From Nitrospira sp. ST-bin5 (lineage in GTDB: Bacteria > Nitrospirota > Nitrospiria > Nitrospirales > Nitrospiraceae), in assembly GCA_002083555.1 (NCBI GenBank), contig MSXN01000004.1:127393-191392 (forward strand): a stretch of 64,000 nt of DNA, read 5' to 3'. This document shows, piece by piece, positions 26,485 to 35,224 of this stretch. Position 1 is the stretch's first letter. Every line of letters starts with the position of its first letter. The notes below the pieces were generated by a model, which did no database searches, was not told the origin of the DNA, and saw only the letters and a list, made by a program, of their open reading frames with translations. The translations under genes were made by a program, and so were the position numbers.

Positions 26485-26799
26485 ATGAAGCAGCTCATCA
26501 TCGCAGCCTGTATGGCCGTGTCGCTCACCGCGTTTGCCGGTCTGGCTCTCGCCGACAAGGGCCACAAGACGATCGCCAAGACAGCCGTCTCAATCGAACA
26601 GGCGATCAAGGCCGTCACAGACAAGTATCCAGGCCGGGTCATCGAGGCCGAACTGGAGGATGAAGACGGGAAAGTCGAGTATGAAATCACCGTCGTGAGC
26701 AACAGCGGGGAAAGCCGGGAATTCACCGTTGATGCGCAATCCGGCCAGGTGTCCGAGGACACCAAAGACGCCAAGCACGAATCCGGCAGCAAGAAGTAA
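26485..26799 (+). CDS. PepSY domain periplasmic protein
   Basis: The 104-residue protein has a signal peptide (about 1-23, ending ALA) and one PepSY domain (about 30-90): VSIEQAIKAVTDKYPGRVIEAELEDEDG, then a YEITVVSNSG strand and FTVDAQSGQV. PepSY proteins are small exported modules thought to inhibit proteases or bind metals. The start follows CAGGAGG. Its 3' end is rich in Lys, Asp and Ser. It begins a same-strand run with DUF2231 (88 nt), a response regulator (21 nt) and a kinase (3 nt), a setting in which PepSY and OmpR-type systems often occur. Confidence 0.85.
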   Translation: MKQLIIAACMAVSLTAFAGLALADKGHKTIAKTAVSIEQAIKAVTDKYPGRVIEAELEDEDGKVEYEITVVSNSGESREFTVDAQSGQVSEDTKDAKHESGSKK

Positions 26800-26887
26800 G
26801 CAGCCGCACGGCACCAGAAAATCGGTCCGGTCGGACTCATCCGGCCGGGCCGCATCAAATCAGGGCCCGGACAAAGGAGCCTCGACC

Positions 26888-27358
26888 ATGGACTTTCCCC
26901 TGCATCCCATCCTCGTTCATTTCCCCATCGCCCTCTTATTCGTCAGCGTCTTCTTTGATCTCCTGGGCACTAGCCTATCGCGGGAGAGTTTCCGCGAAGG
27001 CGCCCTCTGGCTCCTCGGACTCGGCCTCACCGGCGGCATCGCGGCCGCTATCGCAGGCGGGATGGCCGAGGATGCGGCAGAGAAAGCCGGGATCGCGGAA
27101 TCACTGATCGAGACCCACGAGACTTTGGCGCAGGCCACGCTCGTCATCATGGCAGTCCTGCTGCTTTCCCGACTGCTGCTCCGCAATCGCTTCAGCACAC
27201 GAACATTCGCGGCCTATCTGGCCGTGGCCACCGTCGGACTGCTCACGCTTATCGCCACCGGCCACACCGGCGGAGACCTCGTATACAAGCATGGCGCGGG
27301 CGTCACGACCGCCCCGCACGCATCACAGCCGATTGCTCAGAGTCTGCACGGGGGTTAG
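26888..27358 (+). CDS. DUF2231 membrane protein
   Basis: The 156-residue protein has four predicted membrane helices, starting with HPILVHFPIALLFVSVFFDLLG, and a second conserved piece, ETHETLAQATLVIMAVLLL. The conserved His pairs in helices 1 and 3 are typical of DUF2231 proteins, some of which are predicted to bind haem. The start follows AAAGGAG. It sits between a PepSY protein and an OmpR-type two-component system, so it may act in electron transfer or sensing at the inner membrane. The final residues (HGG) are not conserved. The function is not established. Confidence 0.85.
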   Translation: MDFPLHPILVHFPIALLFVSVFFDLLGTSLSRESFREGALWLLGLGLTGGIAAAIAGGMAEDAAEKAGIAESLIETHETLAQATLVIMAVLLLSRLLLRNRFSTRTFAAYLAVATVGLLTLIATGHTGGDLVYKHGAGVTTAPHASQPIAQSLHGG

Positions 27359-27379
27359 AATCCTGACAAAGGAACCGAC

Positions 27380-28057
27380 ATGCGCATTCTGATTGTGGAA
27401 GATGATCCGGATCTCGCGGGATTCATTCAAAAAGGACTCCGCGAAGAACGCTACGCCGTCGATTGCGCCCATGAGGGAGAGGAAGGCCTCCTCATGGCGG
27501 GCACCACGCCGTACGACCTTATCATCCTCGACGTCATGCTCCCCAGCCTCGACGGATTCACCGTCTGTCGGCGGCTCCGTGCCGCCGGCAACAAGACACC
27601 CATTCTCCTCCTTACCGCCCGCGGAACCGTTGAAGACCGTGTCACCGGCCTCAACATCGGCGCGGACGACTACCTCACGAAGCCCTTCGCCTTCGCCGAG
27701 CTGCTGGCACGCATTCAGGCGCTGATCCGCCGCAGCGGGCCCGAGCAATCGCCGCGCCTCGCCGTCGCGGATCTTGAGGTCGATCCGGTCGCCCATCGCG
27801 TCTGGCGAGCAGGCCGTGAACTGATCCTCACAAATAAGGAATATGCGTTGCTGGAATATCTGCTGCGGAATCCCGACCGGGTGCTGACGAGAACCGCCAT
27901 CATCGAACATGTGTGGGACATCCACTATGACGGCATGACCAACATCGTCGATGTCCACATCCGCGCGCTGCGCGCCAAGATGGATCGCGAGTTTTCCACG
28001 CCCCTGATCCACACCGTCCGTGGCGTCGGGTACGTCCTGAAGACCCCGGGAGCCTGA
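27380..28057 (+). CDS. OmpR/PhoB-family response regulator
   Basis: The 225-residue protein has a receiver domain (1-115) with the acidic pocket VEDDPD, the phosphorylation site Asp51 in ILDVMLPSLDG, a Thr in LLTARG and Lys at DDYLTKPF. A winged-helix DNA-binding domain (about 125-222) ends HTVRGVGYVLK, typical of the OmpR/PhoB type. The partner kinase starts 3 nt after its stop. 11-bp direct repeats upstream of the PepSY gene at 26485 are a likely binding site, so the system may control its own operon. Confidence 0.94.
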   Translation: MRILIVEDDPDLAGFIQKGLREERYAVDCAHEGEEGLLMAGTTPYDLIILDVMLPSLDGFTVCRRLRAAGNKTPILLLTARGTVEDRVTGLNIGADDYLTKPFAFAELLARIQALIRRSGPEQSPRLAVADLEVDPVAHRVWRAGRELILTNKEYALLEYLLRNPDRVLTRTAIIEHVWDIHYDGMTNIVDVHIRALRAKMDREFSTPLIHTVRGVGYVLKTPGA

Positions 28058-28060
28058 ACC

Positions 28061-29467
28061 ATGGTCGCATTCCGCACGCGCATTCGCCGCTCGGCCATCG
28101 CCCTCGTCCTTATCCTATTGAGCGCATTTTCCATCTTGATCTATGCCGGGCTTGCGACACTCCTGGCCCAGCATGTCGACCGCGAACTCCTCACGCTCGC
28201 CGAGCAGGAAGCCGCACGAGTCGAGTTGACGACCGGGGCGCTCACTTCACTGGAAGACGACGAGAAGGATGAGATGCGCGAGGCCGCCCGGGCAGCGGTG
28301 GTGCTCAGTCCAACAGGCACGGTGCTCTGGAAAGGAGCAGCCAGCGCAACCCGTCCCCCGCTGTCTGCCACACAACTAACCGACCTGCAGCGTGGCCTCA
28401 TCCTGTATGACACCATTACACCGCCGCACGATGGCGCGATCCGGCGGATCTCGTTTCCCGTCACACAGGCCGGATCCGTGCGATACCTCCTCCAAATGGA
28501 CACATCGCTCCGACTTGTCGACGATACCCTCCGCCTGCTCCTGCTCCTCCTGGCCGCTCTTGCCGGAGCGATGATTGTCGTCGGATGGATCGGCAGCCGC
28601 TGGCTCGCGCGGGAAGCGTTGCGTCCCGTTGAAGCCTTGACCGCTACTGCCGAACAGATCTCTGTTCCATCGTTGAAAACACGGATGCCATTAGTAGCGC
28701 CCTACGAGGAGTTTGCGCGGCTCGCCCGCGTCTTCAACGCCATGCTGGACCGTTTGCACCAGGTCTTTGAGGGGCAACGCCATTTCATCGCCGACGCGGC
28801 CCATGAGATCCAAACGCCACTGACGGTGATCAGAGGCACCATCGAAGTCGCCTTGCAGAAAAGCCGCACGGCCGAAGACTATCGCGACGCCCTGGTGACG
28901 AACCTGGGGCAGGTCGAGCGGCTCGGAACCTTAACCCGCTCGCTCCTCACCCTGGCGCAATTTTCCGGAGACCGCCCGCCGGTTACACTCACACCCCTGG
29001 CGCTGGAACCGCTGGTGAAGAATCTGGTCATCGAATTGAGCCCGCTGGCGGAAGACCGCAAAATCAGACTGTCGATAGAGGCCCAGCCGGTCTCCCTCGT
29101 TCAAGGCGACGCGGGGCGGATGACGCAATTGCTCGTCAACTTGATTGACAACGCCCTGGCCTACACGCCGCCAGAAGGCCGCATCACGATACGACTCAAG
29201 GCAATACCCGAGCATGTGGTGCTGGAGGTAGAGGATTCGGGGTCCGGCATCGCACCGGAACATCAGCCCCGATTATTTGAACGGTTTTACCGGGCGGATC
29301 CCGCGCGAGACAGGGAATCGGGCGGAACAGGACTCGGGCTGGCCATCGTGAAGGAAATCGCCGAAGCCCACGGAGGTACGGTTGCAGTCACGAGCACGCC
29401 CGGACAGGGCACCCGATTCACCGTCACCCTGCCCGCTTGCGCAGGTGGTGATGCTTCAGCTGGCTGA
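28061..29467 (+). CDS. Two-component sensor histidine kinase
   Basis: The 468-residue kinase has two membrane helices (about 10-32 and 160-185) around a periplasmic sensor region of about 125 residues. A HAMP linker (about 185-240) leads to the H-box HFIADAAHEIQTPLT, then the N-box VNLIDNALAY, G1 VEDSGSGI and G2 GGTGLGLAI. It is cognate to the response regulator encoded 3 nt upstream. Its last 44 bases overlap the 3' end of the DUF2127 gene on the other strand. The sensed signal is not evident; the neighbouring PepSY and DUF2231 proteins hint at metal or envelope stress. Confidence 0.93.
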   Translation: MVAFRTRIRRSAIALVLILLSAFSILIYAGLATLLAQHVDRELLTLAEQEAARVELTTGALTSLEDDEKDEMREAARAAVVLSPTGTVLWKGAASATRPPLSATQLTDLQRGLILYDTITPPHDGAIRRISFPVTQAGSVRYLLQMDTSLRLVDDTLRLLLLLLAALAGAMIVVGWIGSRWLAREALRPVEALTATAEQISVPSLKTRMPLVAPYEEFARLARVFNAMLDRLHQVFEGQRHFIADAAHEIQTPLTVIRGTIEVALQKSRTAEDYRDALVTNLGQVERLGTLTRSLLTLAQFSGDRPPVTLTPLALEPLVKNLVIELSPLAEDRKIRLSIEAQPVSLVQGDAGRMTQLLVNLIDNALAYTPPEGRITIRLKAIPEHVVLEVEDSGSGIAPEHQPRLFERFYRADPARDRESGGTGLGLAIVKEIAEAHGGTVAVTSTPGQGTRFTVTLPACAGGDASAG

Positions 29468-29900
29468 GGAGATATCCCACGATGACCAGATTCAGCAGCA
29501 GCGCCCCGACGCGCAGGAGCGTGACCCGGTCGATGATTTCGTAGAGCTCCACGGGAATCAGGAGACTCGTCGACACCACTGTCAGATACGCGGCCCAGGA
29601 GAACTCCAGCCACAGGCCGACACCTTCAACCAACATCAGCCCCGCATAACCCAAACTGATGACCCCTGCGATCCACACACCGTGAGGCTGAAGTGCATCC
29701 ACCTTCAGCACCAGCCCATGAATGAACCACGAGTCGGCATTGAGATAAAGGGCTTCGATCAGGAGAGAAAACAACGTGGCGATCTCGGCATGCACCAACT
29801 TGAGAAGGCCTAACCCGAGAAAAAGCAGCAACACACCCTTCACCATCTTGAGCACCGCAATCGCAGCCAATCCAGCATGGTGTGTGCGCGTTGTCATCAT
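29424..29900 (-). CDS. DUF2127 membrane protein
   Basis: The 158-residue protein has four predicted membrane helices and matches DUF2127: GLAAIAVLKMVKGVLLLFLGLG at the start, an HGLVLKVDALQP loop, EGVGLWLEFSWAAYLTVVST and LIPVELYEIIDR, the most conserved segment. No function is known for the family. It converges on the sensor kinase and their 3' ends overlap by 44 bp. It is not part of a clear operon. Confidence 0.85.
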   Translation of the reverse strand: MMTTRTHHAGLAAIAVLKMVKGVLLLFLGLGLLKLVHAEIATLFSLLIEALYLNADSWFIHGLVLKVDALQPHGVWIAGVISLGYAGLMLVEGVGLWLEFSWAAYLTVVSTSLLIPVELYEIIDRVTLLRVGALLLNLVIVGYLLSQLKHHHLRKRAG

Positions 29901-30030
29901 GGAGGAATTTAATAATGTCCTGTATGAGCGTCAATGATTATGGACAATTGATTCACTTATTGCGCACAGCCAGTCAAAGAATCGCCCACGCGGTCACAAT
30001 GATCCCACACTGACGTACGGGAGTACCTAG

Positions 30031-30131
30031 GTGCCCGACCCCACCACCTTTAGGCACTAGCTCCTGATCTCAAGCCATGGCATAGTACCTCCGCGTATCG
30101 CAGGATTGAAACAGGCATGTGCCCGACCCCA
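30031..30131. repeat. Two direct copies of a 13-bp sequence
   Basis: GTGCCCGACCCCA occurs at 30031-30043 and again at 30119-30131, in the same orientation and 88 bp apart, in the non-coding stretch before the next gene. They could be remains of a REP-type element or a target duplication. Nothing else in this gap (29901-30151) is recognised. Confidence 0.4.
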
Positions 30132-30151
30132 GTCTACCCAGGAGCCCGTAC

Positions 30152-30574
30152 ATGGCGTATTTACTGTCGCTTGCAAAAATCGTTCAGTCGTTGCTGGAGC
30201 CGGGATCGGTGGTACCGGCGCGCCTCCGGGATCGCATGGATGAAGATACGGCTCAAGCAGTGGAGCGGGCCCTGCGCGCCCTCGCGGAAGTGGCGATGCA
30301 ACAGCATCATCAGGCTCGGGCCTCAGGCACCTACGCGGCCATCCAGGAAGAACAGGACACCCTCCTCGCCGAGATCGCCATCCATACACGAGCCGTCAGA
30401 TCGGACCTCACCCTCACGCCCCAGGAAGCCGTCCGCCGGATTCTCTTGATCGTGGGATTTGCCAGGACCGTTCTGGATAACGATCCGCAGCTTGAAGAAC
30501 AGCTGGGTCCCGGCGTCGGCGCCTTCTTTGAGAAACTGGACCGGGCGGAATTCGAGGGCCGGTCCGGCGCCTAG
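30152..30574 (+). CDS. Helical protein of unknown function
   Basis: The 140-residue protein is soluble and mostly alpha-helical (AYLLSLAKIVQSLLEPG, then EDTAQAVERALRALAEVAM). It has no signal sequence and no Cys. I do not recognise a family. The ATG at 30152 is chosen because AGGAG lies 9 nt before it; a longer frame from 30119 starts inside a repeated sequence. It precedes the PEP mutase fusion gene by 118 bp on the same strand, so co-transcription is possible but not shown. The coding nature is supported by the start site and the regular amphipathic pattern. Confidence 0.6.
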   Translation: MAYLLSLAKIVQSLLEPGSVVPARLRDRMDEDTAQAVERALRALAEVAMQQHHQARASGTYAAIQEEQDTLLAEIAIHTRAVRSDLTLTPQEAVRRILLIVGFARTVLDNDPQLEEQLGPGVGAFFEKLDRAEFEGRSGA

Positions 30575-30692
30575 CACAGCGCGTCGTCGAAGTGCGCCGC
30601 GACAAATCGCTGCGTGATTTCTGCAGAAAAAACCGGTATCCTTTCCGATCAACGCCGCCACGCCGTTCCGGCTGGCACAAGGAAGGGAATCC

Positions 30693-32327
30693 ATGAGTTC
30701 GACACCGGGTTTCAGCACGACCACACAGTTCCGCAACCTCCTCCTGTCAGAGCAGCTGGAATTCATCTGCGAAGCCCACAACGGCCTGAGCGCCAAGATC
30801 GTCCAGGAAGCCGGCTTTAAAGGCATCTGGGCCAGCGGCCTGTCGATCTCAGCCCAATTCGGTGTGCGCGATAATAACGAAGCGAGCTGGACCCAGGTTC
30901 TCGAAACCATCGAGTTCATGTCCGACGCGACCACGATTCCCATTCTCCTCGACGGCGACACCGGCTACGGCAACTTCAACAATATGCAGCGGCTCGTCCG
31001 CAAGCTGGAGCAGCGCAAGATCGCCGCCGTCTGCATCGAGGACAAGCTCTTCCCCAAGACCAACAGCTTCATCAAAGGCGACGCCCAGCCCATGGCGGAC
31101 ATGCACGAATTCTGCGGCAAGATCAAAGCCGGCAAAGACGCGCAGAGCGACCCGAACTTTTCCATCATCGCCCGGGTCGAAGCCTTCATCTGCGGCTGGG
31201 GGCTGGCCGAAGCGCTCCGCCGCGCCGAAGCCTATCGCCAGGCCGGAGCCGACGCTATCCTCATCCACAGCGCCCTGGCCGTGCCCGATGAAATCCTGGC
31301 GTTCAAGCAGGAATGGGCCAACCGCAGCCCCGTCATCATCGTGCCCACGAAATACTACGCCACGCCGACCGATGTGTTTCGCCAGCACAACTTCTCGATT
31401 GTGATCTGGGCCAACCACCTGCTGCGCAGCTCCGTCGCCGCCATGCAAAAAACCGCGCGCACGCTCAAAGAGCAGGAGCATCTCCTGTCCATTGAAGACA
31501 AAGTCGCGCCGGTGTCGGAAATCTTCCGGCTGCAAAATGCCGCGGAACTGCAGGAGGCTGAAGATCGCTATTTGCCGAAAGGCGCCGAAGATACCTGCGC
31601 CATCGTCCTGGCCGCGTCCCGCGGCCACGAACTGGGCGAACTCACCGAACAGCAGCCCAAGACCATGGTGAAAATCCAGGGGACCCCCATCCTCGCCCAT
31701 ATCGTCGACGCCTATAATGCCGTCGGAGTCAAAGACATCGTGGTCGTTCGGGGCTATAAAAAAGAGACCGTGAATCTCCCGAATCTCACCTACGTCGACA
31801 ACGACGACTATGCGGACACGGGCGAGCTCGCCTCCCTGCTCACCGCGCTCCAGTCGCGCAAGGGCCTGACTCAGCAGACGCTCATTTCTTACGGTGACGT
31901 GCTCTTCAATAAATACATCCCGCAGTCTCTCTGCCAGGAACCGGATGACTGCGTGATCTTCCTCGACAGCAACTGGCGGGAGGAAGCCAGCTATGCCCGA
32001 CTCGGCGGCTTTGCCGAATGCACCATCCCCAACTCCCGGAAAGCCTTCAACGCCAAGGTCTATCTCAAGCAACTGGGCAATGCGATCCCCGAACCCGCCA
32101 TCCACGGCGTGTGGATGGGCTTCCTCAAAGTGTCGCCGACTGCCGCCACCCTCATCACCACCGTCATCACCGAACTGCTCGCGAAGCCCGGCAACCGCAA
32201 AGCGACCATTCCCCAGTTGATCCAGGAACTGCTCACGCGCCGGCAACCCATCCGCGTCCTCTATACCGTCGGCCACTGGCTTGATATCAATAGCCTGGAA
32301 GATGTGGTCCAAGCGGGAGAGTTTTGA
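30693..32327 (+). CDS. Phosphoenolpyruvate mutase - nucleotidyltransferase fusion
   Basis: The 544-residue protein starts with a PEP mutase domain (about 12-290): LLDGDTGYGN provides the metal-binding Asp residues, and EDKLFPKTNS at 116-125 is the EDKx5NS signature that separates PEP mutase from isocitrate lyase relatives. This enzyme forms the C-P bond of phosphonopyruvate. The second domain (about 305-540) is a nucleotidyltransferase: AIVLAASRGHELG, where Ser replaces a usual Gly, then TEQQPKTMVKIQGTPIL and LISYGDVLF. It resembles phosphonate and phosphocholine cytidylyltransferases. It would make and activate a phosphonate for attachment to a surface glycan or lipid. No decarboxylase or transaminase partner is next to it. 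Confidence 0.88.
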   Translation: MSSTPGFSTTTQFRNLLLSEQLEFICEAHNGLSAKIVQEAGFKGIWASGLSISAQFGVRDNNEASWTQVLETIEFMSDATTIPILLDGDTGYGNFNNMQRLVRKLEQRKIAAVCIEDKLFPKTNSFIKGDAQPMADMHEFCGKIKAGKDAQSDPNFSIIARVEAFICGWGLAEALRRAEAYRQAGADAILIHSALAVPDEILAFKQEWANRSPVIIVPTKYYATPTDVFRQHNFSIVIWANHLLRSSVAAMQKTARTLKEQEHLLSIEDKVAPVSEIFRLQNAAELQEAEDRYLPKGAEDTCAIVLAASRGHELGELTEQQPKTMVKIQGTPILAHIVDAYNAVGVKDIVVVRGYKKETVNLPNLTYVDNDDYADTGELASLLTALQSRKGLTQQTLISYGDVLFNKYIPQSLCQEPDDCVIFLDSNWREEASYARLGGFAECTIPNSRKAFNAKVYLKQLGNAIPEPAIHGVWMGFLKVSPTAATLITTVITELLAKPGNRKATIPQLIQELLTRRQPIRVLYTVGHWLDINSLEDVVQAGEF

Positions 32328-32580
32328 CCGACCTCTGATCGCTCGCAAACCAAGCACAAAGAGCCAGACCGACCTCCCCACACCTTCGATGTGCTGTAGG
32401 CCACTCCCTTCAGTTCGAACAACCCAGACGTCTCTTTGCTCGACGGCCTATTCGCTCAAGAGCGGGACGACATGGAATTGTTGATATCTTCGTCGCGTGG
32501 GCAACCCCATCACAGGCACAAGCCTTGCTCAAACCATAGTCGATATGGCAAATACCTACATTAATCACCTTGGGTCGATC

Positions 32581-34269
32581 ATGAACTCAAATGATTCACA
32601 CAGTTCCGCCCGCCGCTTCTTGGCAAATAGAATGACATCGCTGCTCGCCGTTGCCCTGTCCTGCCTGTGCGCCTGCAGCCCAAGTGGAGACGGCGCACCT
32701 CTTTCAACTCCGACTCCAGGGCCAGGGGTGAACGGTGGAGGTTCCGGCACTGTGGCCACCGGTTCTCTCGGCGGGCCGGTTATCCTCTTTACCGATGCGG
32801 AGGCGGGCCCTAAGCAAGGCGGCCCCAACAATCACGGTGTCCCCATCGCACTATTCGGCACAGGATTCGGCGCACAACGAGGCACGTCGACGGTGACCAT
32901 CAATGGAGTAGAAGTGGCCAGCTATTTGGTATGGGGAGAACACAACGCCAATAACGCGGCGCTCGATATGATCGTCGTTCAACCGGGGCCGGCTGTGACC
33001 CTCGGCCCAGTGGTCGTGCACGTCAGTGGAAAAGACTCCAATACCGACTACACGTTCGCACCCACGAATGGTACCGTGTACTACGCCGCACCGACCGGAT
33101 CGGATACCGCTGCCTGTGTTGAATCCTCTCCCTGTGCGACGATTCAGCATGTCGTCACAAATCGGATGCAACCGGGAGATGCCGTCCTTATTCGGGGTGG
33201 CACGCTTACAGAAAGCGAAATCTGGATCCGAGATGCCTTGGGACACTCCGGCCAATCAGGCCGACCGAAGTTAATCCTGAATTTCCCCGGCGAACACCCC
33301 ATCTTCACCAATTCGGCGCGCCCCTTTATCGTCGATGCAAATTACATCACGATCTCCGGGCTCCACTTTCAAAACGGGAAGTCTATCGGTCTGGGTAGCG
33401 AGACGAGCCATGGGAACCACGTATTCAACAGTACCTTCCGCGGCCTGATAGACTGGGATGCCATTGGCACACATGGATATGACCATGTGTTGGCCGGCAA
33501 TGATTGCTCTGTCAGTGGAAGTACCGTCGGCACCCAAGGGCATTGCTACTATATTTCCCACGGTAGCAATCTGAAGATCCGCTACAACATCGGCCGCGGA
33601 GCCCCGGGATATGGGCTTCACATTTTCGATCAGCGACGCGCCACGCCCGATATTCAACGCATTATTTCCAATGTACTGGTGGAGGGCAACCTCTTTGCTG
33701 GATCGACCCTCCGGTCCGGGATCATCATTGCGATGAACGACGAGGGGAATTTCGGGAACTACATCGACGGTATTACCCTCCGGAACAACATCCTGACGGG
33801 AAACAACCACCTGGGCGTCACGATCGGTGGAATCGTCCGCAACGTGCAGATCGATCACAACACATTTTATAAGAACGGGAGGCAGGGGCTCTACATCGAC
33901 AACGCGACCACCGTCGACGGTATCACGATTCGGAACAATCTGTTCGACCAAACAACCAACAGCAACTGCACGTCCAACTGCTCCTGGTACCAGGAGGCCC
34001 ATATCCAGAAAGGGGCAACCGCCAGAAATGTCACGGTTTCCACCAACTACTATGCCCCAGCACCAATGACACTCATCGGCACCACTGATACCGCAGGCGG
34101 TGCAGGGTTGGCGGGATTGGTCAACGGTGACGGAATGGATTTCCACTTGCAGGATACAAGCTCGGCGCTCGGCCGTGGAATGATGCTGCCCTCGGTGCTT
34201 CGAGACTTTGAAGGACTGTTGCGCCCCACCACAACCACACCAGACCCTGGTGCATTCGAACACCGCTAA
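32581..34269 (+). CDS. Lipoprotein with IPT/TIG and parallel beta-helix domains
   Basis: The 562-residue protein has a signal sequence with lipobox LCAC, a Pro/Thr/Gly linker, an IPT/TIG immunoglobulin-like domain (about 65-165: VPIALFGTGFGAQRGTSTVTINGVEV) and a right-handed beta-helix (about 170-560). The helix shows repeated units such as NYITISGLHFQNG, GITLRNNILTGNN and VQIDHNTFYKNG. Such proteins act on or bind polysaccharides. No catalytic residues can be picked. The start is uncertain: the ATG at 32581 is chosen so that a basic region precedes the hydrophobic stretch; no strong ribosome site is visible, and an ATG at 32632 is the alternative. Confidence 0.78.
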   Translation: MNSNDSHSSARRFLANRMTSLLAVALSCLCACSPSGDGAPLSTPTPGPGVNGGGSGTVATGSLGGPVILFTDAEAGPKQGGPNNHGVPIALFGTGFGAQRGTSTVTINGVEVASYLVWGEHNANNAALDMIVVQPGPAVTLGPVVVHVSGKDSNTDYTFAPTNGTVYYAAPTGSDTAACVESSPCATIQHVVTNRMQPGDAVLIRGGTLTESEIWIRDALGHSGQSGRPKLILNFPGEHPIFTNSARPFIVDANYITISGLHFQNGKSIGLGSETSHGNHVFNSTFRGLIDWDAIGTHGYDHVLAGNDCSVSGSTVGTQGHCYYISHGSNLKIRYNIGRGAPGYGLHIFDQRRATPDIQRIISNVLVEGNLFAGSTLRSGIIIAMNDEGNFGNYIDGITLRNNILTGNNHLGVTIGGIVRNVQIDHNTFYKNGRQGLYIDNATTVDGITIRNNLFDQTTNSNCTSNCSWYQEAHIQKGATARNVTVSTNYYAPAPMTLIGTTDTAGGAGLAGLVNGDGMDFHLQDTSSALGRGMMLPSVLRDFEGLLRPTTTTPDPGAFEHR

Positions 34270-34452
34270 ACGCGCCGTTCTCCCAATCCTCAGAGACAGC
34301 GTCCACGGCCTCCTCCCTGCCCCAAGCGACCGCCGCCCCATACGAAGGTACTATTGTGCCGGCCGAAATCCATTCCGCATAATCCAAATCCCGGCAGGCT
34401 CGACATTTCTGTCCGGATAGACGATCGCCCCTACGGAATGGAGTCTGCCGCA

Positions 34453-35196
34453 ATGGCTGTCCGCACCACACACACCGCATCCACGTTATTCATCCTTGGC
34501 GTCCTGCTGACAAGCTGCAGCGCGCCTCCGCCTCCCGTCGCCACTCCCGCTCCGGCCAGCCAAGAGGTCCAATTCCGCACCATGTGGGACGACATCTACG
34601 AACGGCTCAAACCGGAGATTCAAAACGGCTCCATCATCGTGGAACGCGGGAAAGCCGCCACGGCATCACTCTCGCCATCCGATTCACACAAGGTGCGGCA
34701 CGAGATCCGACTCCCCTCGGCCATACCGGCCCGCATCGCCGGCACTCCGCCGGGTATCCCCGCCGATAGCGCCACAGACGCAGCTGCGGCACTCCCCAGT
34801 GATGCCTCTCCCAGCGAGTACATACGAGTCCGGTTGTCCGATCGAGTCCTCTTCGCTTCCGGAGACGATCGGATCAGTGAAGAAGGCATCACCGTTCTCG
34901 CGCGGCTCGGCGCGATTCTGAAAGACGAGGCGAATATCCAGATCGCGATTCAGGGACACACCGACAACAAACCGATTCGCGACCGGCTTCGCCATCGTTT
35001 TGCGGACAATCAGGCGCTGTCACAGGCCAGAGCCTCGAATGCCGCGGCCATATTGGAGCGCAGCGGGGTACCTATGCCCTGGCTCAACCTCCAGTGGTTC
35101 GGGGAGAGCCAACCCATTGCAGCCAACGACTCGGAAGAGAGCCGCAAGAAAAACCGCCGCGTCGAAATCCTGATTACGCCGAAAGAAAACCGATAA
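34453..35196 (+). CDS. OmpA-family lipoprotein
   Basis: The 247-residue protein has a signal sequence ending in the lipobox LTSC, a linker of about 75 residues and an OmpA C-terminal peptidoglycan-binding domain (about 130-245). Conserved parts are VLFASGDDRISEEG, IAIQGHTDNKPI and the Arg-rich SRKKNRRVEILI at the end; the Asp and Arg that bind diaminopimelate are present. The start follows GGAG 9 nt upstream. It would tether the outer membrane to the cell wall. The next gene (28 nt) is a TPR protein on the same strand. Confidence 0.87.
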   Translation: MAVRTTHTASTLFILGVLLTSCSAPPPPVATPAPASQEVQFRTMWDDIYERLKPEIQNGSIIVERGKAATASLSPSDSHKVRHEIRLPSAIPARIAGTPPGIPADSATDAAAALPSDASPSEYIRVRLSDRVLFASGDDRISEEGITVLARLGAILKDEANIQIAIQGHTDNKPIRDRLRHRFADNQALSQARASNAAAILERSGVPMPWLNLQWFGESQPIAANDSEESRKKNRRVEILITPKENR

Positions 35197-35224
35197 GCGA
35201 ACGATCGCAGGGAAATACACCGCC

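Noticed and set aside
30849..32381. 510-codon minus-strand frame opposite the PEP mutase fusion
   Set aside because: It is fully antisense to a confidently identified gene and consists of Gly/Asp/Val-rich shadow sequence.
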